A DNA stretch of 64,000 nt from JBGANR01 sp044222225 (GCA_044222225.1 JBGANR010000003.1:179210-243209), one strand, 5' to 3'; counted from the stretch's first letter, positions 50,012-60,144 are shown. A program made the numbers and translations. The notes: generated from the letters alone by a model not told the origin.

Positions 50012-51436
50012 ATGACTACGCACGCAGCCCTCCCCGTCGACGTCCGCCGCCTCGTCGGGTGGAGTCGGACGACGCCCATCGACGGCCACGTCCTCGACAC
50101 CGCCGACGTCGAGGTCATCGCCGAGGCCGTCGCGAGGGTCGCCGACCGGAACGAGGGCAAGCCGTCCTACCTCAAGCGCGGCGTCATCGCCCGGGGGCTG
50201 GGCCGGTCGTACAACGAATCCGCGCAGAACACCGGCGGCCTCACCGTCGACATGACGCGGATCGACCGCATCCACTCGATCGACGACGCCACCGCGATCG
50301 TCGACGTCGACGCCGGCGTCAGCCTCGACGCGCTCATGCAGGCGGCGCTGCCGTTCGGGCTGTGGGTGCCCGTGCTGCCCGGCACCCGGCAGGTGACGGT
50401 CGGCGGCGCCATCGCGCACGACATCCACGGCAAGAACCACCACAGCCAGGGCAGTTTCGGCAATCACGTCGTCGAGATGTCGCTGCTCGTCGCTGACGGC
50501 CGCGTCTTGACGCTGGCCCCCGGCGGCACGCCCGACGACCCGGACGCGTCGATCTTCTGGGCGACCATCGCCGGCATCGGCCTGACGGGCATCATCCTGC
50601 GGGCCAAGATCGCGATGAAGCACACCGAGAGCGCTTACTTCATCGCCGACACCGCCCGTACCGGCTCGTTGCAGGAGACCCTCGACCTGCACCTGTCGGA
50701 CGGTTTCGAGGACGGCTACGAGTACGCCTCGGGCTGGTTCGACACGATCAGCGCACCACCGAAGCTCGGCCGCGGCACGTTCTCCCGCGGCAACCTCGCG
50801 AGGCTCGACGAGTTGCCGGAGAAGTACCGCAAGAATCCGCTGAGCTTCGACAACAAGGCGCTGATCACCTTTCCGGACGTCTTCCCGCGCGGCCTGGCCA
50901 ACAAGCTCAGCTTCGCCGCCGTCGGCGAGGCGTACTACCGGATCGGCCCGCCCAGCGAGGGCAAGGTCAAGAACCTCGCGGGCTTCTACCACATGCTCGA
51001 CGTCTTCGGCGACTGGAACAACGCCTACGGCCGCGGCGGCGGGTTCTGCCAGTACCAGTTCATCGTGCCGACCGGCAACGAGACCGAGTTCGTCCGGCTC
51101 ATCGAGGACATCCAGGCGTCCGGGCACGTCAGCTTCCTCAACGTCATCAAGCTGTTCGGCGACGGCAACCGGGCGCCGCTGAGCTTCCCGTTCAAGGGCT
51201 GGAACGTCTGCCTGGACTTCCCCGTCAAGGCCGGCCTGGCGGAGTTCCTCAACCACCTCGACGAGCGGATCATGTCGATGGGCGGACGGCTGTACACGGC
51301 CAAGGACTCCCGCACCACCGCCGACCGCTTCCACGCCATGTACCCGCGCATCGAGGAGTGGAAGGCCGTGCGTCGCCGCATCGATCCCGACGGCGTCTTC
51401 CTCTCCGACATGGCCCGGCGCCTCGAACTCGCCTGA
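50012..51436 (+). CDS. dprE1: Decaprenylphosphoryl-beta-D-ribose oxidase DprE1
   Basis: A 474-residue FAD oxidase that, with DprE2, converts decaprenyl-phospho-ribose to the arabinose form. The FAD domain shows KRGVIARGLGRSYNESAQN and GTRQVTVGGAIAHDIHGKNHH, which includes the flavin-linking region. The benzothiazinone-target Cys is conserved as Cys400 in GWNVCLDFP, matching Cys387 of M. tuberculosis. ATG 50012 is the start. dprE2 follows 20 bases later and aftA after that. Confidence 0.97.
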   Translation: MTTHAALPVDVRRLVGWSRTTPIDGHVLDTADVEVIAEAVARVADRNEGKPSYLKRGVIARGLGRSYNESAQNTGGLTVDMTRIDRIHSIDDATAIVDVDAGVSLDALMQAALPFGLWVPVLPGTRQVTVGGAIAHDIHGKNHHSQGSFGNHVVEMSLLVADGRVLTLAPGGTPDDPDASIFWATIAGIGLTGIILRAKIAMKHTESAYFIADTARTGSLQETLDLHLSDGFEDGYEYASGWFDTISAPPKLGRGTFSRGNLARLDELPEKYRKNPLSFDNKALITFPDVFPRGLANKLSFAAVGEAYYRIGPPSEGKVKNLAGFYHMLDVFGDWNNAYGRGGGFCQYQFIVPTGNETEFVRLIEDIQASGHVSFLNVIKLFGDGNRAPLSFPFKGWNVCLDFPVKAGLAEFLNHLDERIMSMGGRLYTAKDSRTTADRFHAMYPRIEEWKAVRRRIDPDGVFLSDMARRLELA

Positions 51437-51456
51437 TCCCAGAAAGAAACCAGCAC

Positions 51457-52218
51457 ATGATGAACGCCGTCGGCGTCCCCCAGTCCCTGCTGCTGCTCGG
51501 TGGCAGTTCCGAGATCGGCCTCGCCATCTGCGAGGAGTACATCCGGCTCGGCACCTCCCGCGTCACGCTCGCGATGGTGCCCGGCGACGATCGCTGGGAG
51601 GCCGCGATCGCCCAGCTCAAGGCCGCCGGCGCGGCGCACGTGCGCGCCATCGAGTTCGACGCGCTCGACACCGGCAGCCATCGCGGCGTCATCGATCGGG
51701 CCTTCGACGATGGCGACGTCGACGTCGCCATCGTGGCCTTCGGCATCCAGGGCGACGACGAGCAGGCGTGGCAGGACCACCGGCTCGCCGTCCTCGAGGC
51801 GGAGATCAACTACACGGCCGCGGTGTCGGTCGGCGTGCTGCTCGGCGAGAAGCTGCGGGCGCAGGGTCACGGGCAGATCGTGGCGATGAGCTCCGTCGCC
51901 GGCGAGCGCGTACGACGCAGCAACTTCGTCTACGGCTCCACCAAGGCCGGCCTGGACGGCTTCTACCTCGGGCTCGGCGAGGCGCTGCGGCCGGAGGGGG
52001 CGCGGGTGCTCGTCGTCCGGCCCGGCCAGGTCCGCACGCGGCTGTCGGCGAACGTCAAGGAGGCGCCGCTCACCGTCAACAAGGAGGACGTCGCCCGCAC
52101 CGTGGTCGCCGCGGCGGCGAAGGGCAAGGAGATCGTCTGGGTGCCCGGGCCGTTCCGCTTCATCATGATGGCGTTGCGGCACATCCCGCGGCCGGTGTTC
52201 CGGAAGCTGCCGATCTGA
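51457..52218 (+). CDS. dprE2: Decaprenylphosphoryl-2-keto-ribose reductase DprE2
   Basis: A 253-residue short-chain dehydrogenase that completes the epimerisation begun by DprE1. The nucleotide loop is LLLGGSSEIGLAICEEY and the catalytic Y-x-x-x-K is VYGSTKAGLDG. Two ATGs are adjacent (51457 and 51460). aftA starts 55 bases downstream; the trio follows the order known in mycobacteria. Confidence 0.96.
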   Translation: MMNAVGVPQSLLLLGGSSEIGLAICEEYIRLGTSRVTLAMVPGDDRWEAAIAQLKAAGAAHVRAIEFDALDTGSHRGVIDRAFDDGDVDVAIVAFGIQGDDEQAWQDHRLAVLEAEINYTAAVSVGVLLGEKLRAQGHGQIVAMSSVAGERVRRSNFVYGSTKAGLDGFYLGLGEALRPEGARVLVVRPGQVRTRLSANVKEAPLTVNKEDVARTVVAAAAKGKEIVWVPGPFRFIMMALRHIPRPVFRKLPI

Positions 52219-52273
52219 TGGCGTCCCGGCCGGCCGGCCGCGATCAGACGTCCGGTCCGGCCACGCGCGCCGC

Positions 52274-54181
52274 GTGATCGCCCGCATCGCACGCCCCGCC
52301 GGGGAGGCCGCGATCGCCGCGCTGCTCGGCGCGGCGATCGCGCTCGTCGGCTGGTTCGCCGTCGCGCGCGTGCAGTGGCCGGCGTGGGAGTCCTCGAACG
52401 TCCTGCGCGCGCTGACGACCGTCGGACAGGTGGCGGCGCTTTGTGTCATCGCCGGGGCGGCGCTCGCGACCCAGCGCCGCGTCGGCGCCGACTCGACCCC
52501 TCGCGCGCCGGTATGGTGCCGCTGGACCGCGGTGGCCGGCGTCGCCGGACTGGCGGCCGTCACCCTCACCGTGCCGCTCGGCGGCACGCGGCTGTACCTG
52601 TTCGGGCTGAGCGTCGACCAGCAGTTCCGCACCGAGTACCTCACCCGGCTGACGACGTCCCCGCGCCTGGCCGACATGACCTACCCGGACATGCCGCCGT
52701 TCTATCCGGCGGGCTGGTTCTGGCCGGGCGGCAGGTTCGCGGCGGCCCTCGGCCTGCCCGGCTGGGAGGCGTACAAGCCGTGGGCGGTCCTGACGATCGC
52801 CGCGGCCGCCGCCGTCTCGGTGGTGCTGTGGGAACGCGTCCTCGGCCGGCTCGACGTCGCGGCCCCCGTCGCGGCGGCGACGGCCCTGCTCGGCATCGCC
52901 GGGGCGGCGCCGGAGCCGTACGCGGCGATGCTCGTGCTGCTGGCGCCGCCGTCACTCGTCGTGCTGTGGAACGCGCTGCGCCGCGGTGGCGCGGCGAGTC
53001 TCACGGGGTCAGCGCTGTTCATCGGCGGCTGCGCACTGACGTACACGCTGTACACCGGGCTGTTCGCGGCGACGGCCGTCGGCATCGCCGTCGTGCTGGC
53101 GGCGGTTCGCGTCGTCCGGGCGCGCAACCCGGCCGTCCCCGACGACGCCGTGCGACGCGCGCAGTTCGCCGCGGTCGGCACACTCGCGGCCCGGCTGGCG
53201 ATCGTCGGCTTCGGCTCCGCGGCGATCGCACTCCTCGTCTGGGCGCCCTATCTGGCCCGCCTCGTCGCCGAGCGGCCGCCGGCGAACGGCAGCGCCTACC
53301 ACTATCTGCCCTACGACGGCGCGGTGCTGCCGACGCCCATGCTCACCACCAGCCTTCCCGCGGTGCTCATGCTCATCGGGCTCGGCTGGATCGCACTGCG
53401 CGCCCGGACGTCGCCGGTGGCCGCCGCGCTGGCCGCGGGCGTCGTCGCGATCTACGCGTGGTGCCTGCTGTCGATGGCGTTCACGGCGCTCGGTCAGACG
53501 CTGCTCAGCTTCCGCCTGACGCCGGTGCTCATCACCCTCCTCGGCGCCGGCGGCGTGTTCGGCTGCGTCGAGCTGGCCCGGGCCGTCGTCGATCGACTCG
53601 GCGACGTCGGCACTCCTCTCGGCGTGCTCGCCCTGGCGGCCGCGGCGTTCCTCGCCCAGACCGTGCCGCACGAGCTGTCCGACGACATCACCGTCGCGTA
53701 TACGGACACCGACGGGGCGGGCGTCCGCGCCGACCAGCGGCCGCCGGGGCCGGAATCGTACTTCCCGCAGCTCGACGCCGCGGTCGCCGAGCAGAGCACC
53801 CGAGGCCGCGACGCCGTCGTCCTCACGGGCGATCCGACGTTCCTGTCGATCCATCCGTACTGGGGCTTCAACTCGCAGACCTCGCACTATGCGAACCCGC
53901 TCGGCCGGTTCGCCGCGCGAACCGCCGAGATCGAACGCTGGGCGACGCTGCAGACGCCGGCCGAGTTCCTCGCGGCCCTCACCGCGCTGCCGTGGCCGGC
54001 ACCAGACGTCTTCCTCCTACGCCGCGGCGACGACGGCTACACGCTCACCCTGACGCAGGACGTCTACCCGAACGACCCGAACGTCAAGCGCTACACGGTG
54101 ACGTTCCGGCCGGAACTGTTCGCGGAACCGCATTTCCGGATCACCGAGATCGGCCCGTTCGTCCTGGCGATTCGGCGCTGA
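52274..54181 (+). CDS. aftA: Galactan 5-O-arabinofuranosyltransferase AftA
   Basis: A 635-residue GT-C membrane enzyme adding the first arabinofuranose to galactan from decaprenyl-phospho-arabinose. About eleven to thirteen helices are followed by a C-terminal periplasmic domain from about residue 470. The first periplasmic loop contains LSVDQQFRTEYLTR, the acidic GT-C active-site region, and PDMPPFYPAGWFWPGGR is characteristic of AftA. GTG 52274 is used. In M. tuberculosis embC follows directly; here two extra genes intervene. Confidence 0.93.
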   Translation: MIARIARPAGEAAIAALLGAAIALVGWFAVARVQWPAWESSNVLRALTTVGQVAALCVIAGAALATQRRVGADSTPRAPVWCRWTAVAGVAGLAAVTLTVPLGGTRLYLFGLSVDQQFRTEYLTRLTTSPRLADMTYPDMPPFYPAGWFWPGGRFAAALGLPGWEAYKPWAVLTIAAAAAVSVVLWERVLGRLDVAAPVAAATALLGIAGAAPEPYAAMLVLLAPPSLVVLWNALRRGGAASLTGSALFIGGCALTYTLYTGLFAATAVGIAVVLAAVRVVRARNPAVPDDAVRRAQFAAVGTLAARLAIVGFGSAAIALLVWAPYLARLVAERPPANGSAYHYLPYDGAVLPTPMLTTSLPAVLMLIGLGWIALRARTSPVAAALAAGVVAIYAWCLLSMAFTALGQTLLSFRLTPVLITLLGAGGVFGCVELARAVVDRLGDVGTPLGVLALAAAAFLAQTVPHELSDDITVAYTDTDGAGVRADQRPPGPESYFPQLDAAVAEQSTRGRDAVVLTGDPTFLSIHPYWGFNSQTSHYANPLGRFAARTAEIERWATLQTPAEFLAALTALPWPAPDVFLLRRGDDGYTLTLTQDVYPNDPNVKRYTVTFRPELFAEPHFRITEIGPFVLAIRR

Positions 54182-54266
54182 CGAGTCGCCGGCGACCGCT
54201 CGCCCAAAAACGTCATACGTGAACGCTGGTAACGTCAAAGGACGCCTCGTAGCAAGGAGTCCTGCT

Positions 54267-55349
54267 ATGTCCTATGCCCAAGGCTCGACAGTTCCGGAGG
54301 CCGACCGAGGCAGCCGGGCTACGCATGACGGCCGGTCCCACGGTTCGTCGGACACACGACCCGCATCGACCGCGGCGATTCCCGTCGACGACCCCGGAGT
54401 GCTCGTCCAGCATCTCGACGACCCCGGCCGCCGGCTCCCGGCGGTCATCCTCTCGCACACGGGCGGCGTGCAGCCGTACGGCGTGTCACCCAAGAAGCTC
54501 GCCGACGATCTAGCGGACCTCGCCACCGTATGGACATTGCGTTCCGTCGATACCGCATGGCAACTGAGCGGCCTCAACCCCGATTACGCGACCTACGGCG
54601 GCGCCGTCCGCGTCGTCGGCCCGGCGGGCGAGAGCGACGTGATCCGCACCGACAAGAATCCGGAGCGCGTCTCCCATCGCATCCGCGCCGCCGTCGTCAG
54701 GACCGCGCCCGCCGACGCCGAGCCAGGTCTCCGCCCCACGCGTCACGAACCTGCACCGCACGACACCCACCGCGACACAAGGCATGTCGCGTCTCACCAC
54801 GACCACGACGACCTGCGCCGCATCAAGGAACTCGAACAGCAGATCGCGCGGCTCGACCACGAGAACGAACGCCTGCGGCGGCGCGTCGCGACCGCGGAAC
54901 GCCGCGTCTGCACCCATCACGATCCCGACCCCACCGCGCCGGTCTTCACCGACCCCGAACGCCAGCTCCGCTACGAGATAGGCGAGGCCTGGCTGCACCA
55001 CCTCCCCGAGAACGACCGCCGCGACTGGCCGCTGCGCGAATACACCTTCGGCGCGAAGTTCCTCGCCGGCATGGAGACGCAGCTCGTCTCCCGGTCACGG
55101 ATCATCGTCGTCATCGTCGACGTCCTCACCCGCCGGGCGTTCGGCATGCCGGCCCGCGGCGTCCACACCCACAGCGCGGGACATCCGGCGGCCGACACCC
55201 TCGTCCGCCCGGACGGCGCTACGGCCTATCGCGCCTACGTCCGCAAGAACACCCCGGGGGCACCACGGCTGCTGTGGTGGGAGCACACCGACAACACCGT
55301 CGAGCTGGCCTGGGTCGGCCATCACGACGACCCGATGCCGGGGCACTGA
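54267..55349 (+). CDS. Uncharacterised coiled-coil protein inserted between aftA and embC
   Basis: A 360-residue soluble protein with AAGGAG 8 bases ahead of ATG 54267. An N-terminal domain (about residues 40-155; LPAVILSHTGGVQPYGVSPKK, TYGGAVRVVGP) is followed by a His/Asp-rich linker and a coiled coil at about 188-215 (IKELEQQIARLDHENERLRRR). A conserved-looking C-terminal domain holds FTDPERQLRYEIGEAWLHHLP. Similar N-terminal modules seem to occur in large actinobacterial conflict-type proteins, but this is impression only. No function is assigned. It marks the left end of an insertion in the cell-wall locus. Confidence 0.75.
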   Translation: MSYAQGSTVPEADRGSRATHDGRSHGSSDTRPASTAAIPVDDPGVLVQHLDDPGRRLPAVILSHTGGVQPYGVSPKKLADDLADLATVWTLRSVDTAWQLSGLNPDYATYGGAVRVVGPAGESDVIRTDKNPERVSHRIRAAVVRTAPADAEPGLRPTRHEPAPHDTHRDTRHVASHHDHDDLRRIKELEQQIARLDHENERLRRRVATAERRVCTHHDPDPTAPVFTDPERQLRYEIGEAWLHHLPENDRRDWPLREYTFGAKFLAGMETQLVSRSRIIVVIVDVLTRRAFGMPARGVHTHSAGHPAADTLVRPDGATAYRAYVRKNTPGAPRLLWWEHTDNTVELAWVGHHDDPMPGH

Positions 55350-55760
55350 GCGCCATCGATTCGCCCTGCATCAAAGCGACAGATCCGACGCCGATACGTC
55401 CACCCCATCGACGGTGATTCCATCGGCACGGCGTTGCTTACCGATGGCCGTAGGCGTAGCCGGCCATGGCAGGCCGACGTCACCCACTCCCGGGATGAGG
55501 ACGGGAGCAACAACTCGGGTCATCCGACGGCATCTGATCGATGGATCCGAGATACTGCCGGCACGACCGGCACATTCGACTGAATTCCACAGAAGCAGAG
55601 CACAAGGCAGCCGAATCGGCTTCACCGACAGCAAAGTGTGCGGAACTCACAGACCCCCGACGTCGCACTCCAACTCAGGCGTGCCGACATCCGTGGCATC
55701 TACGATGGTCGAAATCGCTGTTACGACAGCACCCTCAGACCGGATTCGAGCGGAGTCGGA
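55350..55760. other. Non-coding stretch within the aftA-embC insertion
   Basis: This 411-bp stretch is less GC-rich than its surroundings. Short open frames exist on both strands (for example minus strand 55371-55634), but none has a convincing ribosome site or recognisable family. It probably carries the promoter for the PASTA protein, or gene decay debris. Confidence 0.4.
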
Positions 55761-56315
55761 ATGTTCCATTCAGCAGAAGGCACAGGGCAGCCTACCGGCG
55801 GCCAGGTCGTCCTGTCATCAGAGCAGGTACTACTGCTCATCGGAATCTTCGCATTCACGATACTGGCGATCGGGGTGCTGCTCAGCTATCGCAGGAAACC
55901 ATTGCCATCGGATAGTCTGACACGTAGCTGGGTCGCGGTCTCCTTCGCGGCAAGTCTCATCCTGCTGTGCGTGGTCGCTTTCGCTCTCGGCGACGTCGAT
56001 ACACTCAAGACTCTGGTCGGCGGACTCATCGCCAGCGTCAGCGCGCTCGGAACTTTCTATTTCACGGCTCGTTCGGCCGAGAAAAGCCAGGCCGACATCC
56101 TCACCGCCGCGACGGGTCCAGCCGAACCCGTCCCTGACTTGACAGACAAGACACAGGCCGAAGCAGCTCAAATTCTCGGGACGACGGCCTTCGTGCTTAC
56201 TGTCAACCCCACTTCCTCACCACCCGGGATAGATTCAAGGGTCGCCGCACAAGAACCATTGCCAGGCACACGAGCCCATCGCGGCACATCCGTCGCGGTG
56301 GGGTTTCGTCAATAG
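55761..56315 (+). CDS. Small membrane protein with a C-terminal PASTA domain
   Basis: A 184-residue protein from ATG 55761 (GGAG nearby). Two membrane helices lie at about residues 22-41 and 55-78 (VLLLIGIFAFTILAIGVLL; VAVSFAASLILLCVVAFAL), followed by a third, weaker one. The last 62 residues have the PASTA pattern: VPDLTDKTQAEAAQILG, then VAAQEPLPGTRAHRGTSVAV. PASTA domains bind cell-wall muropeptides or serve as spacers; free-standing ones on such small proteins are uncommon. Base composition is less GC-rich than in neighbours, suggesting acquisition. Confidence 0.75.
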   Translation: MFHSAEGTGQPTGGQVVLSSEQVLLLIGIFAFTILAIGVLLSYRRKPLPSDSLTRSWVAVSFAASLILLCVVAFALGDVDTLKTLVGGLIASVSALGTFYFTARSAEKSQADILTAATGPAEPVPDLTDKTQAEAAQILGTTAFVLTVNPTSSPPGIDSRVAAQEPLPGTRAHRGTSVAVGFRQ

Positions 56316-56712
56316 TCCGAACCATGGGGCCGTGCGGCCGCTCTTGGACACCGATGAATTCTCGCCTCCAGGCCTCCTGGCCGGCGCAGGTGGATTCCAG
56401 CGACACCCCGTGATCAACTCGGCAAGAGTCGAGAGACCGGAGACTTGCCTTTATCGCCGAGTTATCGTGTTGCTGTTCATCGTTGTCATCGCCCGCACGC
56501 GGACGATAGTCCATCGAAGAAGACTCCGAAGGTGTTCGACACCCGCCTTCGTGCCCCTATGGAATACCGACGACTCCAACGCGTCGAGCAACTCGTGATC
56601 CCCGCGCCTGCAGCCCCGCCGTGCCGACGACCGGCCGACACCTCCCGGCGACGATGCGGTGCCTGCGCGGGCGGCCGTTGCCCGGACGGCGTCACCGTTA
56701 CCATTCTCGACT
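56316..56712. other. Region upstream of the embC-like gene
   Basis: These 397 bp have reduced GC compared with the flanks and no convincing gene on either strand. Composition returns to normal near 56600, which probably marks the right edge of the insertion. The embC-like promoter should lie here. Confidence 0.4.
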
Positions 56713-59700
56713 ATGCCCGAGGTGCCGACGACGTCAGAATCCCGACCGTCCCGACCTCGGCAACAGCTCCCGACGCCGGCCGCGCCCCACGACCGGCTGC
56801 GCCGCGCCGCGTACAGCCCCCGCGCCCGGCTCGTCGCCGCCGTCACCGGCCTGCTCGGGGTGCTGCTCGCCATCGCGACGCCACTGCTGCCCGTCGACCA
56901 CGACGACGTCACGATCGAGTGGCCGCAGGAGACGCTGGCACCGGTCGTCGCGCCGCTCACCGCGTACGCGCCGATCGAGCTGCACGCCGAGGTGCCGTGC
57001 GCGGCACTGGCCCGGCTGCCCGAGACCGGCTCGGTGCTGCTGTCCACGACGCCTCAGCAGGCCGGCGGCGACGCCGGCGACGGCATGTTCATCCGCCGCG
57101 CCGCCACGGGCCGGCCGGGCGAGTTCCGGGTCGAGGTCGCCGTCCGCAGCACCGTCGTCCTCACCGCCACCGGCGCGCAGCTGACGGGCTGCCGGGCGAT
57201 CCGCGTCGACTCGACGTCGTCGGCGACCACGGTGACCGTGGACGGCGCGCAGGCCGCCGACGGCTCGCCGCTCACGGCCGAGCTCAACGACGACAAGCGG
57301 CCGCAGGTCACGGGCGTCTACACCGACCTGTCGGGCAGCGCCGCCGACGTCCCCGGCCTCACGCTGCGGGCGCTCGTCGACAACCGCTACTCCACCGGTC
57401 CGACGCTGCTCAAGAAGGCGACGGTCGCCCTCGGCATCCTGGCGACGCTCGCCTCGCTCGTCGCGCTGGCCGTCATCGACGCCGGCGACAGCCGTCGGCA
57501 CCGGCGCATCTTCCCGGCCCGCTGGTGGCGGCTGAATCCACGCGACCAAGCCGCGATCGGCGTACTCGCGCTGTGGCACATCGTCGGCGCCAACACCTCC
57601 GACGACGGCTACCTGCTGACGATGTCGCGCGTCGCCGGCCAGTCCGACTACACCGCCAACTACTTCCGCTGGTTCGGCGCACCCGAGACGCCGTTCGGCT
57701 GGTACTACTCGATCTTCACCTGGTTCGGCGAGGTCTCCTGGGCGAGCCCGTGGATCCGGCTGCCCGCGCTCGGCTGCGGCATCGCGGTCTGGCTCATCGT
57801 CAGCCACGAGGTGCTGCCCCGGCTCGGCCGGGCGACGCGCTCGCCGCTCGCCGGGTGGACGGCGCTGGGCCTGTTCCTCGCCTTCTGGCTGCCGTACAAC
57901 AACGGCCTTCGCCCCGAACCGGTCATCTGCCTGGGCGCGCTGCTCACCTGGTGCAGCGTCGAACGCGCCATCGCCACCGGCCGGCTGCTGCCGGCCGCCG
58001 TCGCCTGCGCCGCGGGCGCATTCAGCGTCGCGGCGGGTCCGACCGGCATCATCGCCGTCGCCGCCCTGCTGGCCGGCTCGCGGTCGGTCGTCCTCACGGT
58101 CGCCAAGCGGGCGCGCGAGCTGGGCGGCGGCGTCCTCGGACACCTCGCCGTCATCGCGCCGCTGGTCGCCGGCGGCGCGTCGGTGGTCTACGTCGCCTTC
58201 GCCGACCTCACCTTCGCCGCCTTCCGCGAGTCGTCGGCGATGAAGACGGACGTCGGGCCGTCGTCGACGTGGTCGGACGAGTTCGACCGCTACACGACGC
58301 TCGTCGAGTTCTCGGCGAACGGCTCGATCGGACGCCGCTTCGCCGTCTTCACGATGCTGGTGGCACTCATCGTCTGCATCACCACGCTGCTGCGCCGCTC
58401 CCGCGTCCCCGGCACCTCGCTCGGCCCGTCGCGACGCCTCGTGGGAATCACCGTCGGCGCGCTGCTGCTGCTGGTCTTCACGCCGACCAAGCTCGGCAGC
58501 CACCACTTCGGCGTCTTCGCGGGCCTCGCCGCGGGGCTCGCGGGCCTGGCGGCCGTCGCCGTCAGCCCGGCGGTGATGAACCGGCCGCGCAACCGCGCCC
58601 TGTTCGCCGCGACGGTTTTCGTCGTCGTCGGCTTCACCTTCGCCGGGCCGAACGCCTACTGGTTCGCCTCCGCCTTCGGGATGCCGTGGGAGGACAACAC
58701 GGTCTCCCTCTTCGGCCCCAAGATCCGGGACATCGCCCTGGCCCTGGCCCTGGTCTCGATCGCCGTCGCCGGCTGGCGCCACTTCCGCGAGCCCTTCCAG
58801 GACACCGCGCACCGGACGCCGGACGCCGCCGCGACCCCGATGCGCACCGCGCGGGCCACCCCGACGCGCACCACACCGACCGCGGCGGCCGAGGTCTCCC
58901 CCCGGCGCCGGCGCCTGGCCCGCGTCGCCGCCGCGCCGCTCGCACTGGCGTGCCTCGGCGTCATCGTCTTCGAGATCGTCACCGCGATCGTCGTGTGGCC
59001 CATCAAGTCGCAGTCCTTCTCCATTCCGCAGTCCAACGTCGCGGCGCTCACGGGCAACGGCTCGTGCGGGCTCGCCGAGAAGGTGCTGGTCGAACGGGAC
59101 GCCAACCGCGGCTTCCTCACACCGGCCGTCGGGGACGCCCTCGCGACGCTCACCGGCCCCGACGACCCGCAGCTGCGCACCTTCGGCTTCGAGCCCGACG
59201 GCTTCCCGACGAGCCTCGAGTCCTGGCCGGACGGCGGCTCCCCGCCCGGCACCACGGGCCTCGGCACCAGCCGCAATCCGCGTGGCACCGACGGCGGCCA
59301 GGAGCCGACGCGCGGCGTCAACGGTAGCCGGCAGAAGCTCCCGTTCGGCCTCGACCGCGCCGTCGTGCCCGTGCTCGGCAGTTACCACGAGAAGGACCAG
59401 GTACCGGCCCGGCTCACCACCGGTTGGTACCTGCTGCCGTCGGACACGCCGAGCGGCCCGCCGTCCGCGAAACGACAGAACCGGCTCATCACCGTCTCGG
59501 CCGCCGGCTCGTTCGAGAGCGAGAAGGTGCTGCTCGAATACTCTCGTACGCCGATCGGGCCGGGAGGCCCCGCCGCCACCCGGTTCGAGCCCGCGGGCAC
59601 CCAGCAGCTCATCGACACCGGCCCGGCGCCGTCGTGGCGAAACCTGCGCTACGACCTGAGCTGGATGCCCGCGGGCATCACGGCCGTCCGCATCCGCTCC

Positions 59701-60144
59701 GTCGACGACGATCTGTCCGAGACCGGCTTCATCGCGCTGACGCCGCCGCGCGTCCCCGAACTCCAGACGCTCGACTCGCTCGTCGGCCACGACGACCCGA
59801 CCCTCGTCGACTGGTCGTCGGGCCTCTCCTTCCCGTGCCAGCGCCCGTTCGTCCACCACGACGGCATCGCCGAGGTGCCCGGCTGGCGCATCTCGACGGG
59901 CAAGGACTTCCTGCCCGTCACCAGCTGGTGGGAGGGACGCCGCGGCGGCGGCCCGCTCGGCTGGCTCGAGGCGATGGCCGAGCCGACGACCGTCCCGGGC
60001 TACCTGCTCGGCGACCTCGGTCGCGACTGGGGTTCGCTCGTCCAGTTCACGCCCTACGGCGGAACGACGCCGGCCCACCTGACCCGCCGCTCGGAGACGT
60101 GGTCCGGTCTGTACAGCCCGGCCCCGATCAAGACGCCGGATTAG
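56713..60144 (+). CDS. embC: Arabinosyltransferase EmbC-like
   Basis: A 1143-residue GT-C arabinosyltransferase that extends arabinan from decaprenyl-phospho-arabinose. The acidic active-site loop is NTSDDGYLLTMSRV, with Met304 at the position equivalent to the ethambutol-resistance Met of EmbB/EmbC. FRWFGAPETPFGWYYSIF and the LRPEPVICLGALL helix are typical. A large C-terminal carbohydrate-binding domain starts near residue 770 and ends with FPCQRPFVHHDGIAEVPGWRI. ATG 56713 is used. It is the first Emb gene after aftA, hence embC-like. Confidence 0.93.
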   Translation: MPEVPTTSESRPSRPRQQLPTPAAPHDRLRRAAYSPRARLVAAVTGLLGVLLAIATPLLPVDHDDVTIEWPQETLAPVVAPLTAYAPIELHAEVPCAALARLPETGSVLLSTTPQQAGGDAGDGMFIRRAATGRPGEFRVEVAVRSTVVLTATGAQLTGCRAIRVDSTSSATTVTVDGAQAADGSPLTAELNDDKRPQVTGVYTDLSGSAADVPGLTLRALVDNRYSTGPTLLKKATVALGILATLASLVALAVIDAGDSRRHRRIFPARWWRLNPRDQAAIGVLALWHIVGANTSDDGYLLTMSRVAGQSDYTANYFRWFGAPETPFGWYYSIFTWFGEVSWASPWIRLPALGCGIAVWLIVSHEVLPRLGRATRSPLAGWTALGLFLAFWLPYNNGLRPEPVICLGALLTWCSVERAIATGRLLPAAVACAAGAFSVAAGPTGIIAVAALLAGSRSVVLTVAKRARELGGGVLGHLAVIAPLVAGGASVVYVAFADLTFAAFRESSAMKTDVGPSSTWSDEFDRYTTLVEFSANGSIGRRFAVFTMLVALIVCITTLLRRSRVPGTSLGPSRRLVGITVGALLLLVFTPTKLGSHHFGVFAGLAAGLAGLAAVAVSPAVMNRPRNRALFAATVFVVVGFTFAGPNAYWFASAFGMPWEDNTVSLFGPKIRDIALALALVSIAVAGWRHFREPFQDTAHRTPDAAATPMRTARATPTRTTPTAAAEVSPRRRRLARVAAAPLALACLGVIVFEIVTAIVVWPIKSQSFSIPQSNVAALTGNGSCGLAEKVLVERDANRGFLTPAVGDALATLTGPDDPQLRTFGFEPDGFPTSLESWPDGGSPPGTTGLGTSRNPRGTDGGQEPTRGVNGSRQKLPFGLDRAVVPVLGSYHEKDQVPARLTTGWYLLPSDTPSGPPSAKRQNRLITVSAAGSFESEKVLLEYSRTPIGPGGPAATRFEPAGTQQLIDTGPAPSWRNLRYDLSWMPAGITAVRIRSVDDDLSETGFIALTPPRVPELQTLDSLVGHDDPTLVDWSSGLSFPCQRPFVHHDGIAEVPGWRISTGKDFLPVTSWWEGRRGGGPLGWLEAMAEPTTVPGYLLGDLGRDWGSLVQFTPYGGTTPAHLTRRSETWSGLYSPAPIKTPD

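Noticed and set aside
55371..55634. Small minus-strand protein in the aftA-embC insertion
   Set aside because: No ribosome site, no recognisable domain, and overlapping frames of similar length exist on the other strand.
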